The notes: generated by a model not told the origin, from the sequence alone. Counted from the stretch's first letter, positions 8,001 to 15,365 are shown. The stretch is 41,885 nt of DNA from Hyphomonadaceae bacterium (GCA_019636095.1 JAHBYF010000008.1:1-41885); one strand, 5' to 3'. Numbers and translations are program-made.

Positions 8001-8660
8001 ATGCGCTTCGGGATGATTGCCGTGTTCTTGTCGGCAGCCGCTCTCGGTGGTTGCGCCACGGGCCAGGGCATGGGCCACCAGGCGATGAGCCATGAAGAGA
8101 TGATGCAGCACTGTCGCATGATGGAGCAGCACCAAGGCCAAGGTGGTCACAATCCTGCCAGGCATGACCCAGCTCAACATGGCGGCATGAGCCACGAGGA
8201 GATGATGCAGCACTGCGCGGCCATGCAGCACGATGCGAGCGCGCAGGAGTCCGCATCACCCGAACGGCTTGAGGCTGTCGCTCAGGCGGGCGCCCAGGTG
8301 ATGCCTTTCGACCTTGAGCGCACAACTCACTCGTTCAGAGACCGCGCCTGGGGCGGCGAGCAGATCGTTGTGTCGGACGACGGCGATGCGCAGCAGGTTG
8401 CTTTGATCCGCGCCCATTTGTCAGCCGAGGCCATGAGGTTCTCGCGGGGCGATTTTGGAGGTCCGGAAGCGATCCACGGTCACGACATGCCCGGGCTTGC
8501 AGTCTTGCGTGATCAGCACGCGGCGATCGATGTAGCGTATTCCGAAGTGCCGAACGGCGCATCTATCACCTATCGGTCACAAGACAGTGCCGTTGTGGGC
8601 GCCATTCACGAATGGTTTGAAGCGCAACGAACGGATCACGGAGCGCACGCCTCGCACTAG
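8001..8660 (+). CDS. Met/His-rich lipoprotein, putative metal-binding
   Basis: A 219-residue lipoprotein: signal peptide with lipobox LGGC (Cys18). Two near-identical repeats follow at residues 29-38 and 63-72 (MSHEEMMQHC), each rich in Met, His and Cys and separated by a Gln/His/Gly linker (QGQGGHNPARHDPAQHGG). The C-terminal part (about residues 95-210) has no motif I recognise; related proteins, as I recall, are often mislabelled aspartate carbamoyltransferase, which this is not. AAGGAGGA lies seven bases before the ATG. The gene is divergent from the CnrYXH-like operon and convergent with cueR (two bases between stops). A role binding Cu(I)/Ag(I) or the ECF-sensed metal at the envelope is inferred. 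Confidence 0.85.
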   Translation: MRFGMIAVFLSAAALGGCATGQGMGHQAMSHEEMMQHCRMMEQHQGQGGHNPARHDPAQHGGMSHEEMMQHCAAMQHDASAQESASPERLEAVAQAGAQVMPFDLERTTHSFRDRAWGGEQIVVSDDGDAQQVALIRAHLSAEAMRFSRGDFGGPEAIHGHDMPGLAVLRDQHAAIDVAYSEVPNGASITYRSQDSAVVGAIHEWFEAQRTDHGAHASH

Positions 8661-8661
8661 G

Positions 8662-9081
8662 TCACTTTTTGCGTCGTTGTGTGATCGACGTTTTGGGTGC
8701 GGCGAAGTCGTCGAGGATCGGACAATCGGATCGCTCGTCGCCATGGCACGTCTTGGCCAAGTCCCGAAGCGTCCGCATCACCGTTCGCATTTCGCTGATG
8801 CGGTGTTCAAGATCGGCAATGTGACGCTCAGCCATTCGCTTTACGTCTCGTGAGGGTCGTTTCTTGTTGCTCCAAAGTGCGAGGAGCGTGGACACTTCGT
8901 CGAGCGAGAAACCTAAATCACGGGTGCGCCGAACGAATTGGAGAACGGCAACCTCCTGATCGCCGTAGTCGCGATAGCCGTTTGGTCGCCGGGCCGCAGA
9001 AGGTAGCAAGCCGACGCTCTCATAATAGCGGATCATCTTGGCTGAAACGCCTGACCTATCCGAGGCTTGACCTATGTTCAT
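8662..9081 (-). CDS. cueR: Cu(I)-responsive MerR-family regulator CueR
   Basis: A 139-residue MerR-family activator: N-terminal winged helix (MNIGQASDRSGVSAKMIRYYESVGLL, RRPNGYRDY), a long dimerisation helix and the C-terminal metal-binding loop CHGDERSDCPIL, whose two Cys seven residues apart are the CueR Cu(I)/Ag(I) ligands. This separates it from ZntR and MerR. It is divergent from the copper ATPase gene, with the CueR operator between them; a second matching operator precedes the multicopper oxidase gene. Predicted to bend both 19-bp-spacer promoters into an active form when bound to Cu(I). The C-terminal tail (TSITQRRKK) is basic. Confidence 0.95.
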   Translation of the reverse strand: MNIGQASDRSGVSAKMIRYYESVGLLPSAARRPNGYRDYGDQEVAVLQFVRRTRDLGFSLDEVSTLLALWSNKKRPSRDVKRMAERHIADLEHRISEMRTVMRTLRDLAKTCHGDERSDCPILDDFAAPKTSITQRRKK

Positions 9082-9105
9082 AGAAACGAGCCTGATTTTT
9101 TCGTG

Positions 9106-9136
9106 TTGACCTTCCCATTGTGGGAAGGTGCAGGCT
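9106..9136 (+). promoter_or_regulatory. CueR promoter/operator of the copper ATPase gene
   Basis: The -35 is TTGACC (9106-9111) and the -10 CAGGCT (9131-9136), with a 19-bp spacer. The spacer contains the perfect dyad ACCTTCC-N7-GGAAGGT (9109-9129). This is the classic CueR/CopA arrangement. Transcription should begin near 9143, which rules out an in-frame GTG at 9128 as the start of the ATPase. Confidence 0.92.
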
Positions 9137-9175
9137 GCGTTTCAAGCAAAGAACTCAAACACGCAGAGCAAAGCC

Positions 9176-11572
9176 ATGCACGAGCACGACAAACATCACG
9201 CCATGACCGCCAGCCAAACGCTTCGCGATCCTGTATGCGGTATGACCGTTGGCGCGGACACGCCTCATCGCCTGTCTCACAAAGGTGAGGATGTGTTGTT
9301 CTGCAGTGCTCACTGCAAAACGAAATTCGCGGCTGAGCCGGAAAAGTACGCGAAGCCGCACCCGGCTGGCTCTTGCTGCTCGGCACATAAGTCTGGCAAC
9401 GGGCATCACGCAGCCCATTCGCACGATCATCATGCCGCGACTCCATCTGCTGGCGCTCCGAAAGGCGCCAAGTGGACGTGCCCAATGCACCCGGAGATCG
9501 TACGCGACGGTCCTGGTTCATGCCCCATTTGCGGCATGGCGCTGGAGCCGATGACCCCGACCGCCGATAGCGGTCCAAATCCCGAACTCATCGATATGAC
9601 GAGGCGATTCTGGATCGGGGCCGCGCTGGCTGCGCCTGTGCTCCTGCTTGAAATGGGTAGGCACTTTCTCGGCATTGATCGGTTTGTGCCGCCGACTTGG
9701 AATCCTTGGATTCAATTCGCATTGGCAACGCCCGTCGTTATTTGGGCGGGCTTTCCGTTCTTCGAGCGTGGCTATCAATCGCTGAAGACCCGTAACCTCA
9801 ACATGTTCACTTTGATCGCGTTGGGAACGGGCGTGGCTTGGACCTACAGCGTTGTGGCGTTGCTCGCGCCAGCGCTTTTCCCGTCGGCATTTCGCGATCA
9901 CCACGGGTTGGTTGCTGTCTATTTCGAGGCGGCCGCTGTCATCACTGTGCTGGTCTTGCTCGGCCAGGTGTTGGAGCTGGGCGCGCGTGAGCAAACCGGC
10001 GGTGCTATTCGTGCCTTGCTCGATCTCGCACCGAAGACCGCGCGGCGCATCAAGGGCGGCTCTGAAGAAGAAGTTACACTTGATCAGATCCTTGTTGGTG
10101 ATCGTCTCCGCGTACGCCCAGGTGAGAAGATCCCGGTAGATGCGATCGTTCGAGACGGACGTTCAACGATCGATGAGTCGATGGTCACTGGCGAATCCCT
10201 GCCGGTTACGCGCGAGGCTGGCGCGCGCGTTATCGGCGGCACGCTCAATCAGACGGGCGCGTTGGTGATTGAAGCCGATCGCGTCGGCGCCGACACGACG
10301 CTCTCGCGCATTGTGCATATGGTGGCTGAGGCCCAACGGTCACGTGCACCGATCCAGCGTCTCGCGGACAAGGTTTCTGGATGGTTCGTGCCTGCTGTCA
10401 TCGCCGTGGCCGTCGTGGCTCTTATCGCGTGGTGGGCGTTCGGACCGTCGTCGGCATTCTCTTACGGGCTCATCGCAGCGGTTTCAGTGCTGATCATTGC
10501 CTGTCCGTGTGCCCTGGGTCTAGCGACGCCCATGTCGATCATGGCCGGGGTTGGGCGGGGTGCGCGCGCTGGCGTGCTGATTAAGAATGCCGAAGCGCTC
10601 GAACGGTTCGAGAAGGTGGACACGCTTGTTCTGGACAAGACCGGCACGCTGACCGAGGGCAAGCCCGCAGTCATCGCCATTCAGACGGTATCCAATCAAA
10701 CCGAGGCAGATGTGTTGCGCCTCGCAGCGAGCTTGGAGAACCAAAGCGAGCATCCTTTGGCGCTGGCCATCGTCGAGGCCGCAAAGGAGCGCGGCTTGAC
10801 GCTTGCTGAGGCCTCTGACTTTGACTCGCCAACGGGGAAGGGCGTGATCGGCGTTGTGGAAGGCCGTGAAGTGGCGCTTGGCGCAGAGAAGTACCTCGCC
10901 GAGATGAACGTGGAGACTGCGGCCCTAAGCGCGAAGGCGGAGGAGTTGAGACGCGAGGGGGCGACGGCAATCTTTCTGACTGTCGATGGCGTCGCGGTGG
11001 CGGTCTTTGGCATTGCGGATCGCATCAAGGCGACAACACCGGACGCTCTCGCCGCACTGAAAGCTCAAGGCATGCGGTTGGTGATGTTGACCGGCGACAA
11101 TCGCACAACGGCCGAAGCGGTCGGACGCAAGCTCGGAATTGATGTGGTCGAGGCCGAGGTGCTTCCCGAAGACAAGTCACGCATCGTTACCCGCTTGAAG
11201 AGCGAAGGCCGGGTCGTTGCGATGGCAGGAGACGGCGTGAACGACGCGCCAGCGCTCGCCGCTGCGGACGTCGGCGTCGCGATGGGCTCGGGTACCGACG
11301 TTGCCATCGAGAGTTCCGGCGTGACGCTGCTGCATGGTGATCTGACCGGTATCGTTCGCGCCCGCGCGGTCTCGCGAGCGACGATGAATAACATCAGGCA
11401 AAACCTGTTCTTCGCGTTCGCATACAACGTGGCTGGAGTGCCGATCGCCGCTGGTGTGCTCTACCCAATCACTGGCGATCTCTTGTCGCCGATGATCGCG
11501 GCGGCCGCGATGGCGTTGTCCTCTGTGTCAGTGATCGCGAACTCCCTGCGTCTGACCTCGGTCAGGGTCTGA
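9176..11572 (+). CDS. Copper-exporting P1B-type ATPase with YHS and heavy-metal-binding domains
   Basis: A 798-residue P1B ATPase. The N-terminus has a YHS metal-binding domain (DPVCGM near residue 18, FCSAHC near 45), a His-rich linker ([11 protein letters not shown]) and a heavy-metal-binding domain (CPMHPE...GSCPICGM, about residues 100-125) in place of the usual ferredoxin-like HMA domain. The ATPase core shows TGES, the CPC transport motif (ACPCALG, about residues 441-447), DKTGT with the phosphorylated Asp near residue 487, an HP motif (SEHPLA), MLTGDN and [10 protein letters not shown]. The CPC motif and the CueR operator point to Cu(I)/Ag(I) export to the periplasm, where the multicopper oxidase would oxidise it. 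The start ATG is the first one downstream of the CueR promoter. Confidence 0.95.
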   Translation: MHEHDKHHAMTASQTLRDPVCGMTVGADTPHRLSHKGEDVLFCSAHCKTKFAAEPEKYAKPHPAGSCCSAHKSGNGHHAAHSHDHHAATPSAGAPKGAKWTCPMHPEIVRDGPGSCPICGMALEPMTPTADSGPNPELIDMTRRFWIGAALAAPVLLLEMGRHFLGIDRFVPPTWNPWIQFALATPVVIWAGFPFFERGYQSLKTRNLNMFTLIALGTGVAWTYSVVALLAPALFPSAFRDHHGLVAVYFEAAAVITVLVLLGQVLELGAREQTGGAIRALLDLAPKTARRIKGGSEEEVTLDQILVGDRLRVRPGEKIPVDAIVRDGRSTIDESMVTGESLPVTREAGARVIGGTLNQTGALVIEADRVGADTTLSRIVHMVAEAQRSRAPIQRLADKVSGWFVPAVIAVAVVALIAWWAFGPSSAFSYGLIAAVSVLIIACPCALGLATPMSIMAGVGRGARAGVLIKNAEALERFEKVDTLVLDKTGTLTEGKPAVIAIQTVSNQTEADVLRLAASLENQSEHPLALAIVEAAKERGLTLAEASDFDSPTGKGVIGVVEGREVALGAEKYLAEMNVETAALSAKAEELRREGATAIFLTVDGVAVAVFGIADRIKATTPDALAALKAQGMRLVMLTGDNRTTAEAVGRKLGIDVVEAEVLPEDKSRIVTRLKSEGRVVAMAGDGVNDAPALAAADVGVAMGSGTDVAIESSGVTLLHGDLTGIVRARAVSRATMNNIRQNLFFAFAYNVAGVPIAAGVLYPITGDLLSPMIAAAAMALSSVSVIANSLRLTSVRV

Positions 11573-11585
11573 CGCTGCCTGGGTA

Positions 11586-11625
11586 GGAGGGCGGTCTCCT
11601 TGCGGCCGCCCCCTCTTAATCCGCG
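11586..11625 (+). terminator. Possible GC-rich hairpin after the copper ATPase gene
   Basis: GGGCGG and CCGCCC flank a short loop just after the stop codon, with flanking AGG/CCT-type pairing interrupted by extra C residues. It is followed by CTCTTAAT rather than a good T run, so efficiency as an intrinsic terminator is uncertain. Confidence 0.35.
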
Positions 11626-11636
11626 AGCGGCTTGGT

Positions 11637-11685
11637 TGTATGGTCGTGCAATGGACACGGTGGCGACTGCTGGGCTCGCAAAATG
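11637..11685 (+). pseudogene. Truncated 5' end of an araC-like gene
   Basis: TATGGTCGTGCAATGGACACGGTGGCG here matches the upstream region and first codons of the intact araC gene at 12452-12480 (TATGGTCGTTTAATGGACACCGTGGCG). Both encode MDTVA at the start; here the frame stops after eleven codons. Weaker similarity reaches some 20 bases further upstream. I read it as the surviving start of a second araC copy. The match is short, so chance or shared operator function is possible. Confidence 0.45.
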
Positions 11686-11689
11686 ACGG

Positions 11690-12388
11690 TCAACTATAGG
11701 CGGCCGGATTTTGCTGGTACGCGTCCGCGCATCGGGGGGAGCAGAACCAGTGCTTGTCGCCTGCAGCCTTTCGATAAGCCATTAATGGCGCGTGCATTTT
11801 GCAAACGGGATCGATCCACATTGGATCCGCCACGGGAGTTAAGGCGACCGCGAACAGTTTCAGCGGAATTGAGACCGAACGGATTTGATGCTCGCCTCGA
11901 TCTTCGACAGCTACACCTCTTCTCATGGCGACCTCAGCGATTTGCTCGGTTGTCAGGAGTTCACCGGGTCCCGCGAGGGCGGTCAATCGAGCGGCGATGT
12001 TGACCGTTGATCCGAATACGTCGCCACCTCGACGGAGAATGGGGCCGCAATGCACACCAGCTCTCGTGAGTGGAAGTCGGGGCTCTTCCCGACATTTGTT
12101 CAGGATGACCGCTAGGAGTTCCAGTGTAGAATTGCAGTCGCCCAGTGCGAGCATGACCTCGTCGCCGATCCACTTCAGCGGTGACGCCTCGCCCAGCGCA
12201 TCGTGAACGATGTCTTCGAAAATCTGAAGCATCACCAGAGCTCGCTCGTCCCCATAGACGTCCGCTGACGCGCTGAAACCAGCGAGGTCGATGAACACGA
12301 TTGAAGCTTCGGCACGGACTAACTGGTTCACTGGAGCTCCTGTGCAACATCCGACCTTTGGCTCGGTACTCCGCCTGCTGGGGATCAT
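11690..12388 (-). CDS. Class III adenylate cyclase with C-terminal YHS metal-binding domain
   Basis: A 232-residue cytosolic protein with two domains. Residues about 28-165 form a class III cyclase catalytic domain: FIDLAGFSAS (first metal Asp), PLKWIGDEVMLALGD (adenine-selecting Lys and second metal Asp), the GDVFGSTVNIAARL segment with the Asn and Arg that stabilise the transition state. All key residues are present, so it should be active and ATP-specific. Residues about 192-231 are a YHS domain (DPVCKM...FCSPRCADAYQQNPAAY), the same kind as at the N-terminus of the copper ATPase next door. Inference: cAMP output gated by a metal ion. It is divergent from the araC gene and convergent with the ATPase gene. 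Confidence 0.88.
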   Translation of the reverse strand: MIPSRRSTEPKVGCCTGAPVNQLVRAEASIVFIDLAGFSASADVYGDERALVMLQIFEDIVHDALGEASPLKWIGDEVMLALGDCNSTLELLAVILNKCREEPRLPLTRAGVHCGPILRRGGDVFGSTVNIAARLTALAGPGELLTTEQIAEVAMRRGVAVEDRGEHQIRSVSIPLKLFAVALTPVADPMWIDPVCKMHAPLMAYRKAAGDKHWFCSPRCADAYQQNPAAYS

Positions 12389-12465
12389 GCAAGTGGCAGC
12401 GGTGTGTTGCTCAACGCGGTCGTTCGGCCCTTAAAGCTGGGACGTTTTGGCTTTATGGTCGTTTA

Positions 12466-13233
12466 ATGGACACCGTGGCGTCTGGTCGAATTGCGTTCTG
12501 GGAGGGCGGCAGCCTTTGGGTGTTTGACGTGCCCACAGGCACCGACGCGCCCGATCGCATCGCGATGCATTCACACCATGCGTACCAGCTGACTTTTTCG
12601 TTGGGCGGTGATTTCGGTCTCCATCTTGAAGATCGCATCATCGGAGGCCCCTTCGCAATCGTGGCGCCTGACGCGCCTCATGCGTTCGAGGCGCAAGGGC
12701 TAATCTCGTTGCTGTTCATCGAACCGGAGAGCAGGGCGGGACGAGCACTTGCGCAGCTTATGCAAGGCAAGACCGCGAGCGAGTTGAGCGTCGAGCAAGT
12801 GCGAGATGCGCCAGCGCGTTTCAAAGCAGCGTTTGAGCACCCGACCGATTCAGTCAGAGAGCTTATTACCGCGGGGAGCGAGGTTTCTGCGCGCATCGCG
12901 GCTCACGTCCGCACGACCGAACCCGACCGGCGGGTACGCCAGATTATCAAATGGGCCACCGACAATTTGGATGGCACCTTGGCAATAGGTGACGCAGCTC
13001 AAGCGGTCGGGTTATCGCCTAGTCGGGCAAGCCACTTGTTCGTGGAGGAAACTGGCTTGCCGTTCCGGACATATGTTTTGTGGCTGCGTCTGGTGCGGGC
13101 CGTGGACGCGCATACCCAAGGGGCCAATCTCACCGAAGCCGCACAACAGGCCGGCTTTGCAGATTCCGCCCACCTCAGCCGCACATTCAAGCGGATGTTT
13201 GGACTGCCCGCCGCGGCGCTCGAAATGTCGTAG
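12466..13233 (+). CDS. AraC-family transcriptional regulator
   Basis: A 255-residue regulator. Residues about 1-100 form a cupin-like sensor (HSHHAYQLTFSLGGDFGLHLED, GPFAIVAPDAPHAF), with His residues that could bind a small ligand or a metal. The C-terminal AraC HTH pair is clear: LAIGDAAQAVGLSPSRASHLFVEETGLPFRTYVLWLRL and LTEAAQQAGFADSAHLSRTFKRMFGLPA. The ATG at 12466 begins MDTVASG; no good Shine-Dalgarno precedes it, so a short leader or leaderless message is possible. It lies 90 bases before the metallothionein-like gene, which it may control. Pieces of its 5' and 3' ends recur at 11637 and about 15080-15130, so it was once duplicated. Confidence 0.9.
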   Translation: MDTVASGRIAFWEGGSLWVFDVPTGTDAPDRIAMHSHHAYQLTFSLGGDFGLHLEDRIIGGPFAIVAPDAPHAFEAQGLISLLFIEPESRAGRALAQLMQGKTASELSVEQVRDAPARFKAAFEHPTDSVRELITAGSEVSARIAAHVRTTEPDRRVRQIIKWATDNLDGTLAIGDAAQAVGLSPSRASHLFVEETGLPFRTYVLWLRLVRAVDAHTQGANLTEAAQQAGFADSAHLSRTFKRMFGLPAAALEMS

Positions 13234-13470
13234 CTGATCCGTTCAAGCGGCTGGTCGGCCGTGGAGTTAGGTAAGGCGTGTCCACAACGGACGACACCAA
13301 CACCTGATCCCACGGAGACACCGATGCTGAACGCTCTGAACGCCTACTTCTCGTCGATGACAGCCCGCGGCTGTGGCTGCAGCGAAAACTGCCGCTGCGG
13401 CGATAATTGCCACTGCAAGTCAGGCCGTTCCTGCGGCGGTCAGTGCAATTGCGCGCGCTGAGTAATTGAC
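13223..13470 (+). repeat. Direct repeat copy 1 (araC tail, leader, metallothionein-like gene)
   Basis: About 245 bp here recur at 15119-15365. The shared stretch begins in the last codons of araC (GAAATGTCGTAG), runs through the whole leader (CTGATCCGTTCAAGC, then CACCTGATC and ACGGAGACAC) and ends just past the stop of the Cys-rich peptide gene (GTGCAATTGCGCGCGCTGAGT). Identity is high both in the noncoding leader and in the gene, so the duplication carried its own control region. Confidence 0.85.
13324..13461 (+). CDS. Metallothionein-like Cys-rich peptide (copy 1)
   Basis: A 45-residue peptide with nine Cys packed in the last 29 residues: positions 17, 19, 23, 25, 29, 31, 37, 41 and 43, mostly as Cys-x-Cys pairs, plus one His at 30 in a CHC triplet. 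Such density and spacing are typical of metal-thiolate cluster proteins; the sequence is not BmtA/SmtA that I recognise. GGAG lies six bases before the ATG at 13324. The N-terminal 15 residues (MLNALNAYFSSMTAR) are Cys-free and look amphipathic. Context (CueR, copper ATPase, YHS cyclase, AraC) suggests it buffers Cu(I) or another soft metal. A longer GTG start at 13261 is possible but has no ribosome binding site. Confidence 0.8.
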   Translation: MLNALNAYFSSMTARGCGCSENCRCGDNCHCKSGRSCGGQCNCAR

Positions 13471-13524
13471 GGCTCGGGCCGCGCGCGCGGTCCGGGCCGG
13501 CCATATCGATTTAAGGAAGCTATC

Positions 13525-14301
13525 ATGGAAATCGCCATTGGAGCAGCTCTGGCCATCGGCGTCTGCGGCCTCGGTGTGATCGCCGGCTTTGAGCGCGACC
13601 GGGCCGTCTATCCGGTGATGTTGATCGTCATCGCGTCCTATTACGATCTCTTCGCCGTTATGGGCGGTGACAGGGGCGTCCTTGGCATGGAGATCGCGAT
13701 CTCGCTTGGGTTTGCCGCCCTTGCAGTGCTCGGGTTTCGTGTGAACCTTTGGTTGACTGTCGTCGGTTTGCTCGGGCACGCTGGTCTCGATTTCTTTCAC
13801 GCCCATGTGGTCACCAATCCCGGTCTGCCGAGCTGGTGGCCAGGGTTCTGCGCGACCTTCGATGCAGTCGCCGGCCTCTATCTGCTGTGGGCGCTTGCGT
13901 TCAAGCGTATCGATGCAAGCGATCCTCTCAGCTTCGGCATTCGCATCCGTGCCTACGTCGATGCAGAATTCACAGCCTCACAAACCGCAGAACGGGCTGG
14001 CGACACGACGGCAGCGTTTCAGCACCTTGAGCGCGCCCACATTTTGGGTCAGCGATCGACTGTGCAACACGTGCGCGTGCACATGCGGATGCTTTGGTGG
14101 GGCATACGCAATCACAAGGCGCGCGAAGTCGTGGGTCAATTCACTCGTGTGATCGGCGCTGCCACCAAGACCTGGATCGGCTTGATCCCGTCAGGAAACA
14201 CCGGTGGCGCAAATGTGAGTCCGTTCAAGCCAATGACAATCTCGGACGATCTGGCCGAGTTGATCGATGTCGCGCGATCGCCGCGCCTCTGGCTCAACTG
14301 A
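13525..14301 (+). CDS. Membrane protein with C-terminal DUF3703 domain
   Basis: A 258-residue protein. Residues about 1-130 are four to five membrane helices (EIAIGAALAIGVCGLGVIAGF, VMLIVIASYYDLFAVMGG, EIAISLGFAALAVLGF, NLWLTVVGLLGHAGLDFFH, FDAVAGLYLLWALAF). Residues about 150-245 match DUF3703: HLERAHILGQRSTVQHVRVHMRMLWWGIRNHKAREVVGQ and GNTGGANVSPFKPM. DUF3703 proteins are usually small stand-alone soluble proteins near metal-resistance genes, so this looks like a fusion. Conserved His in the HILGQ and HVRVH motifs could bind metal. AAGGA precedes the start. It follows the metallothionein-like gene by 64 bases and is probably co-transcribed with it. Confidence 0.82.
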   Translation: MEIAIGAALAIGVCGLGVIAGFERDRAVYPVMLIVIASYYDLFAVMGGDRGVLGMEIAISLGFAALAVLGFRVNLWLTVVGLLGHAGLDFFHAHVVTNPGLPSWWPGFCATFDAVAGLYLLWALAFKRIDASDPLSFGIRIRAYVDAEFTASQTAERAGDTTAAFQHLERAHILGQRSTVQHVRVHMRMLWWGIRNHKAREVVGQFTRVIGAATKTWIGLIPSGNTGGANVSPFKPMTISDDLAELIDVARSPRLWLN

Positions 14302-14310
14302 ATTTAACAC

Positions 14311-14490
14311 GTCGGCAGCGGCGGTGGCGACTCACAGGATGATCTCATCGCGATTGCTCGGCTGATTGAAGAGGGGATTATCAAACCCGTCGTTAATCGG
14401 CGCCTTCAACTGGGCGCAATCGTCGATGCCCATCGCTATGGTGAAACTGGTCGTATAAGAGGCGGGGTGGTCGTTTCCGTGGTTGACTGA
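14311..14490 (+). pseudogene. C-terminal remnant of a zinc-type alcohol dehydrogenase/quinone oxidoreductase
   Basis: An open stretch without a start, following TAA at 14305, translates to the typical last 45-50 residues of medium-chain dehydrogenases: DDLIAIARLIEEGIIKPVV, then LGAIVDAHRYGETGRIRGGV and VVSVVD before TGA at 14488. The family pattern LxxIAxLIEEGxIxPV...AHRYxExGRxRGKVV is unmistakable. Everything upstream, including the nucleotide-binding fold, is gone. It is a deletion scar between the DUF3703 gene and the leftward DUF2938 gene. Confidence 0.8.
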
Positions 14491-14542
14491 ACGCGCATAG
14501 ATGCGCCGTCGGCGTGTCAGCATTGCACTGGCATTCGTCACT

Positions 14543-15037
14543 TCAAATTGAAACGAGCGCTAAGGCGGAGAGATATAGCCCGAAGCCGAACACGACGTGC
14601 GCAGCCAGACTGCGCAGGCGAGCTGTGTTTGGATTAGACGCTCTCGAGGAGGCGATGCCCGCGCCCATGGCAGGTTGCATGATAAGGAAGGGTGCCACGA
14701 CGGTTATCGCGCCAACGGCCAATGCTGGAAGTAAAGTGGGCGCGCTCAGCCAGCTCAAGCCCCCAACGGCGACAAGGAGAGCGGCGTAGAGGACGCCGAT
14801 GGCGTAATGCGCGGTCCATCCGATGAGCGCTTCTCCGGCAACGGCCGGCGCTTCGGCCATAGATGCATGCGCGAATTGGCCTCGCGGAAAATGGCCAATC
14901 CAACGCCCTACCAGTGTGTAGTTTGGAAAAGGCACACCCCAGGTCAGCTTCAGGAAGATCGACCATACGTCCAAGAGCGCCGTCGCACCGACACCGACCA
15001 AAGCAACGCCGGATGCGAGTTCAAATACTTCTCCCAA
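14543..15037 (-). CDS. DUF2938-family membrane protein
   Basis: A 164-residue protein of four or so membrane helices matching DUF2938: ASGVALVGVGATALLDVWSIFLKLTWGVPFPNYTLVGRWIGHFPRGQF at the front, WTAHYAIGVLYAALLVAV in the middle, and a conserved SSRASNPNTARLRSLAAHVVFGFGLYLSALAL end. Function unknown in the family. The likely start is a TTG at 15037 with AGAGAGGA just upstream; no ATG or GTG gives a full N-terminus. It points opposite to its neighbours and is flanked by the dehydrogenase scar and by the second metallothionein-like repeat, so it probably came in with a rearrangement. Confidence 0.82.
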   Translation of the reverse strand: MGEVFELASGVALVGVGATALLDVWSIFLKLTWGVPFPNYTLVGRWIGHFPRGQFAHASMAEAPAVAGEALIGWTAHYAIGVLYAALLVAVGGLSWLSAPTLLPALAVGAITVVAPFLIMQPAMGAGIASSRASNPNTARLRSLAAHVVFGFGLYLSALALVSI

Positions 15038-15118
15038 ATTGGTCCTCTCTGCTCACGTGATGCGTTGCGGCATTTAAAGGACAAAGCGGCGGTCATGTCC
15101 ACGCACAAGCGGAGGCGC

Positions 15119-15365
15119 GAAATGTCGTAGCTGATCCGTTCAAGCAGCTGGTCGGCTGTGGGGTTAGCTAGGTCGTGCCACACAGGACGACAAGCAACAC
15201 CTGATCGAACGGAGACACTAATGCTGAACGCCTTGAGCACCTTCTTGCGAATATGACGACTCGCCGCTGTGGCTGCAGCAAGACGTGCCGTTGCGGGGAC
15301 TCCCGCCACTGCAAATTCGGCCGCACGTGCGGCTGTCAGTGCAATTGCGCGCGCTGAGTGACGAC
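15119..15365 (+). repeat. Direct repeat copy 2 (araC tail remnant, leader, metallothionein-like gene)
   Basis: Partner of 13223-13470. It begins with the araC 3' end remnant (GAAATGTCGTAGCTGATCCG) and carries the same leader and Cys-rich gene. Some 40 bases upstream of 15119 still show weak similarity to the araC 3' coding end. The gene copy has a frameshift in its N-terminal part. Confidence 0.85.
15253..15357 (+). CDS. Metallothionein-like Cys-rich peptide (copy 2, shortened)
   Basis: Compared with copy 1, the original start (ATGCTGAACGC at 15221) is kept with its ACGGAGACAC leader, but a length change of +2 (or -1) around 15241-15252 sends that frame to a TGA at 15254. An internal ATG at 15253 overlaps that stop (ATATGA) and restores the frame, giving a 34-residue peptide with all nine Cys: positions 6, 8, 12, 14, 20, 26, 28, 30 and 32. 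One Cys spacing differs from copy 1: Ser-Arg-His-Cys replaces CHC, and Cys-x-Cys-x-Cys-x-Cys is made at the end. It could be expressed by translational re-initiation from the 11-codon upstream frame, or be decaying. Confidence 0.55.
   Translation: MTTRRCGCSKTCRCGDSRHCKFGRTCGCQCNCAR

Noticed and set aside
9128..9175. GTG at 9128 as the start of the copper ATPase
   Set aside because: It overlaps the CueR operator and precedes the expected transcription start.
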